Assembly: GCA_019118905.1 (NCBI GenBank)
Contig: DWYA01000058.1
Coordinates: 1 to 57,217 of the forward strand
DNA length: 57,217 nt
Direction: 5' to 3'
DNA from: Ruthenibacterium avium
Lineage (GTDB): Bacteria; Bacillota; Clostridia; Oscillospirales; Ruminococcaceae
Made by a program: the position numbers and the translations under genes. How positions within the stretch are numbered: the stretch's first letter is position 1; the number at the start of each line of letters is the position of its first letter. Shown piece by piece: positions 1 to 7,136 of this stretch. The notes beneath the pieces are model-generated. The model did no database searches, was not told the DNA's origin, and saw nothing but the letters and a program-made list of their open reading frames with translations.

Positions 1-276
1 TTCACGGCGAAAAATAATACAGAAAAAAGCATCAAGGGCATCCAAGGAGTAGCGGTTTTTAAGGATCTGTTTGGGGAAGAAATTTTAAAAATGAAATGTG
101 ATTTTGTGGGACAGACGATTGAGCCGGGTGCGGAAATTACGATTTCCAATTTGTCTCTGAAATTTTATGACGTTGAGGATGAAAAGATGAAGCTGTACAA
201 TACAGCTTTGGATGATTTGCAGTTTGAGTATCAGCCGACCTCGATTGTTTTCACGGACGGAACAACAAAGCAGTAA
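1..276 (+). CDS. C-terminal fragment of an unidentified protein
   Basis: The frame is open from the first base of the window to a TAA at 274-276, so the gene begins upstream and only its last 91 residues are seen. The visible part is rich in beta-prone residues and has no membrane segment. Its pattern of a conserved aromatic/valine strand, then 'KDLFGEEI', then a 'FYDVEDEKMK' stretch loosely recalls the FxLYD-type beta-sandwich at the end of secreted or lipid-anchored clostridial proteins; that is a guess. An internal ATG at 91 exists, but the upstream frame remains open and similar in character, so 91 is not the start. No function is assigned. Confidence 0.6.
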   Translation, partial: FTAKNNTEKSIKGIQGVAVFKDLFGEEILKMKCDFVGQTIEPGAEITISNLSLKFYDVEDEKMKLYNTALDDLQFEYQPTSIVFTDGTTKQ

Positions 277-373
277 AAATCTAAAAAGCATTAAAAATCT
301 AACTGAAATAATTAGCATGCTTCAGAAATCAAAAAGGTAATCATAGTTTTTTCAAACGACAAAAGGAAAGGCT

Positions 374-490
374 ATGGTACTGTATAAAGATGAGATTATC
401 ACGGTAAAAAGGATGTGCCGCAAAACTTTTGTTTTGCGGCCCATCCTTTTTACGCTGAGCCCGTCAATCGGAAACAGAGAAAAACACTAA
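374..490 (+). other. Possible remnant of a GNAT acetyltransferase start
   Basis: A 38-codon frame begins at ATG 374 after a GGAAAGG ribosome binding site. Its first 14 residues, MVLYKDEIITVKRM, resemble the usual opening of small clostridial GNAT N-acetyltransferases. The frame then runs straight into the hairpin at 405-452 and reads nothing recognisable before its stop at 488-490. It could be the stump of a gene interrupted by insertion or deletion, or a short leader peptide translated into the hairpin. Resemblance is judged by eye only. Confidence 0.25.
405..452 (+). terminator. Long near-perfect hairpin, probable bidirectional terminator
   Basis: The left arm TAAAAAGGATG (405-415) pairs with 442-452 and CCGCAAAAC (418-426) pairs with 431-439, with one mismatch between them and a TTTT loop. 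This gives a stem of about 21 bp. The A/T-rich outer arms make it terminator-like on both strands. It separates the first gene of the window from the promoter at 591-619. Confidence 0.6.
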
Positions 491-590
491 AAACACAAAG
501 CAAGTACACACAATATGCCATAAGGCTTGCAGGATAACAGGAAGGATACCGCAAAAGTCGCATTTTTGAATACTTTTCACACGGCGGGGC

Positions 591-619
591 TGGTCAACCC
601 GAATGGGAGGTGTTATAAT
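591..619 (+). promoter_or_regulatory. Predicted sigma-A promoter, extended -10
   Basis: TATAAT at 614-619 is preceded by TGT, an extended -10. A poor -35 (TGGTCA, 591-596) lies 17 bp upstream. It would drive the gene at 670 and perhaps the whole ispDF-cdaA run, with start of transcription near 626. The stretch 276-670 holds only this promoter, the hairpin at 405-452 and the possible gene stump at 374. Confidence 0.5.
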
Positions 620-669
620 AATAAAGTATTTAGCATGGTGTAGTGTGCCATGAGAATAAGGAGTTCGCC

Positions 670-1023
670 ATGACAAGAAAAACAAAAGCGTTATTTTGGA
701 AGGCTTGGGGCATTACTGCCGTAGTGACAGCCTTGATTTTAGCGGTCATGTGGGCGATGAACTATGCCGGCTGGCTGCGCATTTTCAGCGCTTTGCTGGG
801 GCTGGGTTTTGCTGCGGCCGGGCTTTGGTGCTTGGCAAAGGCTTTTGAGGCTGCGCCTGACGCTGCCGCTGTGACAAAATGGTATTTGCTGCACGCTGCG
901 TGCGTGTTTGTGCCGGTTGTGTTTGCTATGCTGGTTTCTTTTCCAGATGCGCTGGGCATGGTGATTCCGCAGCTGTTTCCCGTAGTGTCCTTGGCAGTTT
1001 TGCTGGCGCTCGAGAAAAAGTAA
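670..1023 (+). CDS. Small integral membrane protein of unknown function
   Basis: A 117-residue protein whose start at 670 is set by AAGGAG at 658-663. An upstream in-frame ATG at 643 lacks a binding site. The sequence is dominated by three or four hydrophobic helices: roughly residues 12-30 and 34-58, then 70-90 and 95-113, with basic residues at the N-terminus and at the extreme C-terminus (EKK), suggesting a cytoplasmic start. Size and topology recall AtpI-like small proteins, but no signature residues support that. It is the first gene after a predicted promoter and sits 12 bp before ispDF. No function is assigned. Confidence 0.7.
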   Translation: MTRKTKALFWKAWGITAVVTALILAVMWAMNYAGWLRIFSALLGLGFAAAGLWCLAKAFEAAPDAAAVTKWYLLHAACVFVPVVFAMLVSFPDALGMVIPQLFPVVSLAVLLALEKK

Positions 1024-1035
1024 GGAGGCAGAAAG

Positions 1036-2166
1036 ATGCACAGCGGATTTCGCGTAAGCGCCATTTTGGTGGCCGCAGGCAATTCCACGCGCATGGGCTT
1101 TGATAAGCTGGCATACGAATGGGAAGGCCGCAGTGTATTGCTGCGCAGCATGGAGGCTTTGGCAGGCCATCCGGCAGTGGATGAGCTGATTGTGGTCAGC
1201 GACCCCCGCCGTCCTTATGTACAAGATGCCGTGAAGAAACTGGGCGGCGCTGTCCGTTTGGTAAAGGGAGGGGCAACGCGCCACGACAGTGTGCGTGCGG
1301 GCTTGCAGGAGGCAACGGGAGACTATGTTGCCATCCACGATGCGGCACGCCCCTTTGTGAGCGCGGAGGTAATTGAGCGCGCACTTTCCGCGGCGATTCG
1401 CCACGGGGCAGCCACCCCGGCGGTTCCCGTAAAAGACACGGTGAAAATTGCAAAAAAAGATATCGTTTCCAGTACGCCCGACCGCAGCACCTTGTTTGCG
1501 GTGCAAACGCCGCAGTGTTTTCGCCGGGAAGAATATTTAGAGCTGCTGGAGCATACCCCAACCGACCATGTGACAGATGATTGCTCCGTTTACGAGCGTG
1601 CGGGCAAGCGTGTGGTTTTAACGCAGGGCAGCTATGCCAATTACAAGATTACAACATGGGAAGATTTGCCCGTGAAAAAGGAGAGTGAAGGCATGAGAAT
1701 TGGACACGGATATGATGTACACCGCTTGGTAGAGGGGCGAAAGCTGATTTTGGGCGGTGTGGAAATTCCGTTTGAGAAAGGCCTTTTGGGCCATTCCGAT
1801 GCCGACGTGCTGACCCATGCGGTCATGGACGCTTTGCTGGGTGCGGCAGCCAAAGGCGATATTGGCAAACTGTTCCCCGACAATGACCCCGCCTATGAAG
1901 GAGCCGACAGCATCGAGCTTTTGCGCCGTGTGGGAAAAGTGCTTTCCGACGAGGGATGGCGCGTAGGAAATATTGACGCGACGATTCTTTGCCAGCGTCC
2001 CAAGCTTGCGCCGCATATTGAAGCGATGCGCGTTCGCTTAGCTGAGGCGCTTGGCGCTGCAAAAGAGGATATTTCCGTGAAGGCGACAACGGAGGAAAAG
2101 CTGGGCTTTACCGGTGCAGAGCAGGGAATTGCAGCCCATGCGGTGTGCCTGCTGGTTCGGGCATAA
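1036..2166 (+). CDS. ispDF: Bifunctional IspD/IspF of the MEP isoprenoid pathway
   Basis: Residues 1-219 are IspD, 2-C-methyl-D-erythritol 4-phosphate cytidylyltransferase. It carries the CTP-binding loop AAGNSTRMG (13-21), the HDAARPF motif (101-107) and QTPQ (157-160). Residues 220-376 are IspF, the 2,4-cyclodiphosphate synthase, opening with MRIGHGYDVHR and containing the metal-binding DVH and GHSDADVLTH motifs and the C-terminal KATTEEKLGFTG stretch. Together they catalyse two non-adjacent steps (third and fifth) of isopentenyl diphosphate synthesis in the cytoplasm. The intervening kinase IspE is not here. The start follows AAGGAGG closely. The in-frame ATG at 1693 marks the point where a separate ispF would begin. 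Fused IspDF is known in other bacteria; ispH lies about 27 kb downstream. Confidence 0.95.
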   Translation: MHSGFRVSAILVAAGNSTRMGFDKLAYEWEGRSVLLRSMEALAGHPAVDELIVVSDPRRPYVQDAVKKLGGAVRLVKGGATRHDSVRAGLQEATGDYVAIHDAARPFVSAEVIERALSAAIRHGAATPAVPVKDTVKIAKKDIVSSTPDRSTLFAVQTPQCFRREEYLELLEHTPTDHVTDDCSVYERAGKRVVLTQGSYANYKITTWEDLPVKKESEGMRIGHGYDVHRLVEGRKLILGGVEIPFEKGLLGHSDADVLTHAVMDALLGAAAKGDIGKLFPDNDPAYEGADSIELLRRVGKVLSDEGWRVGNIDATILCQRPKLAPHIEAMRVRLAEALGAAKEDISVKATTEEKLGFTGAEQGIAAHAVCLLVRA

Positions 2167-2233
2167 GTGTGCGCCAACGCCGTGCCCCAAGGTACGGGTT
2201 CAATAGAAATGGAGAGAAAAGGAGGAGGAAAGC

Positions 2234-3088
2234 GTGACGGCTTTTTTAAATACGCTGGCCGCTAATTTCAGTTTCCCTTTTGATTTACTGGATATTTTGG
2301 TGGTTGCCTTCATTATTTATGAAGTAATTCAGCTGGTGCGTCAAACGCGCACTGCGCAGCTTGCAAAAGGAATTTTGGTGCTTTTGATTGCGTGGGTGCT
2401 TGCGATGATACTCAACATGCGCACCCTCAACTGGATTATCAATGGCATTATGAGCTTCGGCCTTGTGGCAATTGTAGTGGTGTTTCAGCCGGAGCTGCGC
2501 CGTGCGCTGGAGCAGGTGGGCCGCGCAAACTTTATGGGCATTGAGCTGTTTCGCGGCAAAAAAATACCGGGTGACGTGCGCGCTGCGTGGAAAAGCGCGG
2601 CTGTGGCTGTGTGTGATGCGGCAGAGCGCTTGAGCGATACATCCACCGGCGCGTTGATTGTGTTTGAACGCAAGACCAATTTGAGCGAAATTATTAAAAC
2701 GGGAACCTATCTGGGCGCGGAAGTAACGCCCGAAACGCTTGGCACGATTTTCTATGTCGGAACGCCGCTGCACGACGGCGCAGTCGTAATTCGGGACGGA
2801 AAGCTGGAAGCCGCAGGATGCTTTTTGCCGCTTTCCGACAATTTAGAAATTGGTAAAGATATGGGAACCCGCCACCGCGCCGCACTGGGCATGAGCGAAA
2901 ATTCCGATGCGGTTGTGGTTGTGGTCAGCGAGGAAACCGGCATTATTTCGCTTGCGAAAAACGGCGTGTTAATTCGACGGCTGGACCGCCAAAACCTGTT
3001 CAGCCTGCTGGAGGGCGATGTGGTTCCGCCCGAAGTCGAGGAGAAAAAACAGCCGTTCTGGAGGAGAAAGCATGGGGAAAAAAGATAA
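2234..3088 (+). CDS. cdaA: Diadenylate cyclase CdaA (c-di-AMP synthase)
   Basis: A 284-residue membrane-bound DAC-domain enzyme that condenses two ATP into c-di-AMP, the second messenger for potassium, osmotic and cell-wall homeostasis. Three hydrophobic helices (about 18-36, 44-61 and 68-84) are followed by the cyclase domain with the DGA motif at 181-183 and RHR at 213-215, the two hallmarks of DisA_N/DAC enzymes. The GTG start at 2234 is chosen from the GGAGGAGG directly upstream. The 3' end overlaps cdaR by 17 bp, which implies translational coupling. In many Firmicutes glmM follows this pair; it does not here. Length and architecture are typical of CdaA (DacA). Confidence 0.95.
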   Translation: MTAFLNTLAANFSFPFDLLDILVVAFIIYEVIQLVRQTRTAQLAKGILVLLIAWVLAMILNMRTLNWIINGIMSFGLVAIVVVFQPELRRALEQVGRANFMGIELFRGKKIPGDVRAAWKSAAVAVCDAAERLSDTSTGALIVFERKTNLSEIIKTGTYLGAEVTPETLGTIFYVGTPLHDGAVVIRDGKLEAAGCFLPLSDNLEIGKDMGTRHRAALGMSENSDAVVVVVSEETGIISLAKNGVLIRRLDRQNLFSLLEGDVVPPEVEEKKQPFWRRKHGEKR

Positions 3089-4361
3089 AAAAGAAGGCGT
3101 CAGCCGATTGGAAAAAATCTTTGCCGACAAGCGCTTTTGTGCCGTGTTCAGCCTGTTTGCAGCCGTGGTGCTGTGGGCTGTGGTGGTGACGCTTCAGCCC
3201 AATACAGAATGGGTGATTTCCAACGTAAAAGTCAGCTGGGATTACAATACCTCTGGATACTCCTTCCGCGGGCTGGATATCATTGATCCGCCCGATATGT
3301 CGGTAAAACTGAAAGTGATTGGCGATGGCAATGTGGTCAGCCGTTTGACTGCGTCGGATTTTATTGTTTATCCTGATTATTCCAGCGTGACGAATGCGGG
3401 AACATATACCCTGCGTTTGGAGGCCAAACGTTCCGGCGTCAGCTTTGCCGATTCGGTCAATATTATTGAAGTGATGCCCTCTGATACAGTAGAAGTGACA
3501 TTTGAGCAGGTAAGCAGCAAAAAGTTTGCCGTTGAAGTAGATTTGAGCGACCTCAAAACCCCGGATGATTACTTCCCGGATGCGGCTCCTCCCTCTCCGC
3601 AGGAAGTTACCCTGCGCGGGCCGAAGTCGGAAATTGACCGAGTGGCCAAAGTGGTGGCAAAGCCTGTTTTAAGCGATCAGGTTTACACCAATTCCATTTT
3701 GGCGACGGCGCATTTGGAGTATCGAGATGCCGAGGGCAATGTGTTGGAACAAGGCAATATTACTGCCGACGCCGACCAAGTGGAAATTGGCATTAACATT
3801 TACAAAACCAAAAAGGTACCTGTGAAAATCGAATATACCGGTCTGCCGACCAATTACGATACCACGCAGCTTTCACCGCAGCTGTCTGTGAAGGAAATTA
3901 CCATCGGCGGTACGCCCGAGCAAATCGACCCCGTGACAGAAGTGACGGTTGGATTTATCGATATGACCAAATTTGAGCCGGGTGTGCCTATGACCATCAA
4001 TGTGCAGCTGCCCGAAGGGCTTGTCAATGTAGACAATGTGCAGACCATTGTGGTGAATTTCAGCACACAGCAGTTTGATTCAAAAACCGTGAATGTGGAT
4101 GATATTCGCGTCATCAACGCCCAAACAGGCGTGCAGGTAACGGTGACAACAGAAGTGATCAGCGATGTGAAACTGGTGGGTGAGAAAAGCGAGCTGGAGG
4201 AGCTGAGTGCCGCAAATATTGTGGCGCAGGTAGACGCTTCCTCCATCGAAGCGAAAACAGGGCAGGTTCGTGTGCCGGTGGTCATTTTAATTCCCGGAAG
4301 CACCAGTGTGTTTGCAACGGGGTCTTACAGTGCGCTGTGCGTAGGAGAAAGTGCTTCATGA
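3072..4361 (+). CDS. cdaR: YbbR-domain regulator of CdaA
   Basis: A 429-residue protein with a short basic cytoplasmic start, one transmembrane helix (about residues 24-42, ending in WAVVVTLQP) and a long extracellular part made of repeated YbbR domains rich in beta strands. CdaR binds CdaA at the membrane and modulates c-di-AMP synthesis. The start at 3072 lies inside the end of cdaA behind GGAGGAG, leaving a 17-bp overlap. Four YbbR-like units of about 80-90 residues can be traced by recurring 'V.L.G' and 'V...VD.S' patterns. Family membership is clear from context and architecture; the repeat count is approximate. Confidence 0.9.
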   Translation: MGKKDKKEGVSRLEKIFADKRFCAVFSLFAAVVLWAVVVTLQPNTEWVISNVKVSWDYNTSGYSFRGLDIIDPPDMSVKLKVIGDGNVVSRLTASDFIVYPDYSSVTNAGTYTLRLEAKRSGVSFADSVNIIEVMPSDTVEVTFEQVSSKKFAVEVDLSDLKTPDDYFPDAAPPSPQEVTLRGPKSEIDRVAKVVAKPVLSDQVYTNSILATAHLEYRDAEGNVLEQGNITADADQVEIGINIYKTKKVPVKIEYTGLPTNYDTTQLSPQLSVKEITIGGTPEQIDPVTEVTVGFIDMTKFEPGVPMTINVQLPEGLVNVDNVQTIVVNFSTQQFDSKTVNVDDIRVINAQTGVQVTVTTEVISDVKLVGEKSELEELSAANIVAQVDASSIEAKTGQVRVPVVILIPGSTSVFATGSYSALCVGESAS

Positions 4362-5941
4362 TTTTAGTCAATCAGATTCGCCTTCCGCTTTCCCGCGGGC
4401 AGGAGGAAGCTGTCAACATCGCCGTGCGAAAGCTGGGGCTTTCGCGCGGCGATGTGAGGTATGCGGGTATTTCAAAAATATCGGTGGATGCCAGACGCGC
4501 TGCACCGGAGCTGGTCTATACGGTGGCGGTTTCGCTGCATCAGCCGGAAAAAGAAGCTAAGTTTGCCAAAAAAGGCGCAGACATCAGCGTTGTCCAGCCG
4601 CAGGAATTTATTTTTTCCGAAGTGGCAGCTAAGCCGGAACATCCGCCCGTGGTATGCGGCCTTGGCCCTGCCGGGTTGTTTGCGGGCTTGGTGTTGGCCC
4701 GGGCGGGGCTTTGCCCCATTGTGCTGGAGCGCGGCCCAAGCATTGAACAGCGCACCCAAAGCGTGCGGCGGTTTGAAGCGGAGGGCGTGCTGGACGAGAA
4801 CGCCAATATCCAATTTGGAGAAGGCGGTGCGGGAACGTTTTCCGACGGAAAGCTGACCACCCGCATTAAAGACCCTTTGTGCGCCTTTGTGACGCAGACT
4901 TTGCTCCAGCACGGCGCACCCGCAGAAATTGCCGTGCGCCAAAAGCCGCACATTGGAACCGATCTTCTGCGCGGGGTGATTACCTCCATCCGCGAGGAAA
5001 TGATTCGCTTGGGGGCGAAGGTTTATTTCAACACGCAGATGACGGGCATTGTCACACGCGGCGGTGCAATCTGTGCCGTGCGCACCAGTCAAGGGGAAAT
5101 TCCTTGCGAACAGCTGGTGCTGGCGGTAGGGCATTCTGCTCGTGATACCTTTTTAATGCTGCGCGAAAATGGCATGATGCTCACACCGAAGCCGTTCAGC
5201 GTTGGGTTTCGCGCCGAGCATCTTCAGGAAAAAATAGAGCAAAGCCTTTATCATGAAGCGGCCGGACACCCGGCATTGCCGCGCGGGGAATATCAGCTTT
5301 CCCATCATGTGGGGAAGCGCTGCGTTTACAGTTTTTGTATGTGTCCCGGCGGACAGGTGGTGGCAGCCGCCAGTGAGGCGGGCGGCGTCGTGACAAACGG
5401 CATGAGCCTTCATGCCCGCGACGGCAAAAATGCCAATGCCGCCGTTGCAGTAAGCGTGTCGCCGGACGATTTCGGCAACGATGCACTGCGTGCGATGGAG
5501 TTTCAAAGGACACTGGAACAAAAAGCTTTTGCAGCGGGCGGCGGTGGGTATGCCGCACCGGCGGAAAATGTGCAGAGCTTTTTGAAAGGGGAAGGAAAGC
5601 TGACGCTGACCAGTGTGCAGCCCACCTATCCGCGCGGTGTAACCGCTGCAAGTTTGGGCGCACTTTTGCCGGACGAATTGGCCGAGACGCTGCGCACGGG
5701 CCTTGCCGCTTTTGAGCGCAAGCTGCGCGGCTATACCGCGCCCGAAGCGGTACTCACCGGCTTGGAAACCAGAACTTCGGGTCCGATTCGTCTTGCACGC
5801 GGTGAGGATTTTGTCAGCAAAGATGTCAGCGGGCTGTACCCGTGCGGCGAAGGAGCCGGTTATGCAGGCGGCATTATGTCTGCGGCGGTAGACGGCGTGC
5901 GCGTTGCATCGGCTGTTTTGAATGCAGTGGAAAAAATTTAA
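4358..5941 (+). CDS. Uncharacterised FAD-dependent oxidoreductase (COG2509 type)
   Basis: A 527-residue predicted flavoprotein. After an N-terminal domain of about 90 residues comes a dinucleotide-binding loop, GLGPAGLFAGL, ending in an acidic ribose-binding residue in 'VLERG'. The motif FGEGGAGTFSDGKL, characteristic of the COG2509 'FAD-dependent dehydrogenase' group, follows, and a second FAD-contacting segment near the C-terminus reads CGEGAGYAGGI. The substrate is unknown for the family. The ATG at 4358 was preferred to one 21 bp upstream because AGGAG sits at the right distance. It overlaps the end of cdaR by 4 bp and so belongs to the same operon, in the place where glmM is often found. 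Confidence 0.85.
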   Translation: MILVNQIRLPLSRGQEEAVNIAVRKLGLSRGDVRYAGISKISVDARRAAPELVYTVAVSLHQPEKEAKFAKKGADISVVQPQEFIFSEVAAKPEHPPVVCGLGPAGLFAGLVLARAGLCPIVLERGPSIEQRTQSVRRFEAEGVLDENANIQFGEGGAGTFSDGKLTTRIKDPLCAFVTQTLLQHGAPAEIAVRQKPHIGTDLLRGVITSIREEMIRLGAKVYFNTQMTGIVTRGGAICAVRTSQGEIPCEQLVLAVGHSARDTFLMLRENGMMLTPKPFSVGFRAEHLQEKIEQSLYHEAAGHPALPRGEYQLSHHVGKRCVYSFCMCPGGQVVAAASEAGGVVTNGMSLHARDGKNANAAVAVSVSPDDFGNDALRAMEFQRTLEQKAFAAGGGGYAAPAENVQSFLKGEGKLTLTSVQPTYPRGVTAASLGALLPDELAETLRTGLAAFERKLRGYTAPEAVLTGLETRTSGPIRLARGEDFVSKDVSGLYPCGEGAGYAGGIMSAAVDGVRVASAVLNAVEKI

Positions 5942-5963
5942 GAGATGGTTTGGGTGAAGGGCC

Positions 5964-7097
5964 ATGGGAGATAAGAATAAAAAAGGATATTCAAGCGGCG
6001 AAGATTGGGAACAAGATTTAATTGAGCTGGGCAAGGACTTGCAGAATACGGTTCAGCAGCTTTCGCATGAGCTGGCGCCGTTGGCGAAAGACGTTGGAAA
6101 AACGGTAGGCGAGGTTTCAAAAACCGTCGGCAGCGGATTGCTGGCGGGCTTTGGCGCCGCGCAGGAAAAAATGATTCAAGCGGGCGTATTGCCGCCCAAA
6201 AAGGCCAAGTGGGAAAAACGCATCAAAGCGCTGAAAAGCAATTATGAAGCGCTCAAGGGAACCGCCTTCGGTTTGGGGCTGACATCCTTCATTTTGCTGG
6301 CGCTGAGCGGCATTATTATTTTGGATAATCCGCTGTCTGACGCGGCGTTTTTTTGGGTGCTGGCAGGTGCCTTTGCGATTCCGGCGGTTATCTGCAAAGT
6401 GAAAAGCTACCCGGCACTTCGTTTGATGCAGTATCACCGCGTCTTGGCCGACCGCAGCAGCTGTAAAGTGGAGGAGCTTGCCGCGGCGGTGGGGAAACCT
6501 GTGCCGCAAACGGTGCGTGAAGTGCGCAAAATGATTACGGACGGCAGCTTTGAGGGAATGTATTTGGCGCAGGACGGCAGCCGCTTGTTTGCCAATCACA
6601 CCGCCTATCAGGCTTATCTTGCTATGCCGAACACTGCTCCTTCTCCGCCGCAGCAAAAAGAAGCTGTGCCCGAACAGGGAACCGTGGCCGAACTGCGTGA
6701 GTTTTTGGTTGGCTTAAAAGCGGAGGATGCGCAAATCACGGAAGAATGCGTAAAAGAGCAAACTCGGCGTTTGAGCGAACAGACCCAGCAGCTGATTGAC
6801 TGGCTGGAAGGTCACCCGGAAAGCGAAAGTGCGGTAAAGCGTTTTACCGGGTATTATCTGCCCACAACGTTGAAACTGTTGAAAACATATAACGATGTGG
6901 ATGAGCAGGACAGCCGCGTCAGCGATGAAATCAAGACGAATATCACCGGCATCCTGAACACCATCAATCAGGCGTTTCAAACGCTGCGCGACGACCTTTT
7001 GAAAAATACGGCCATGGATGTATCGGCGGAAATTTCCGCTATGCAGACGATCCTGCGCCAAGACGGCTTGCAGGACGACGGCCTGACCATCAAATAA
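5964..7097 (+). CDS. XpaC-like membrane protein (5-bromo-4-chloroindolyl phosphate hydrolysis family)
   Basis: A 377-residue protein. A charged, heptad-rich N-terminus (residues 15-60) precedes two adjacent hydrophobic helices near 95-112 and 118-137. A soluble region follows with a proline/glutamine linker (about 220-232), then a long helical C-terminal domain with coiled-coil character. This layout fits the XpaC family named after a Bacillus gene affecting hydrolysis of a chromogenic phosphate; its true biochemical role is not established. In many Firmicutes XpaC lies beside a TelA-like gene; none is present here. It is 22 bp downstream of the flavoprotein gene. Confidence 0.75.
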   Translation: MGDKNKKGYSSGEDWEQDLIELGKDLQNTVQQLSHELAPLAKDVGKTVGEVSKTVGSGLLAGFGAAQEKMIQAGVLPPKKAKWEKRIKALKSNYEALKGTAFGLGLTSFILLALSGIIILDNPLSDAAFFWVLAGAFAIPAVICKVKSYPALRLMQYHRVLADRSSCKVEELAAAVGKPVPQTVREVRKMITDGSFEGMYLAQDGSRLFANHTAYQAYLAMPNTAPSPPQQKEAVPEQGTVAELREFLVGLKAEDAQITEECVKEQTRRLSEQTQQLIDWLEGHPESESAVKRFTGYYLPTTLKLLKTYNDVDEQDSRVSDEIKTNITGILNTINQAFQTLRDDLLKNTAMDVSAEISAMQTILRQDGLQDDGLTIK

Positions 7098-7136
7098 GAC
7101 GGCGCAGTGTGACGCCGAAAGAGGAGAAGCAAATTT

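Noticed and set aside
464..685. A hydrophobic cysteine-rich - strand peptide opposite the promoter at 591-619
   Set aside because: It spans the promoter and part of the hairpin arm, lacks a ribosome binding site and resembles no family; treated as chance.
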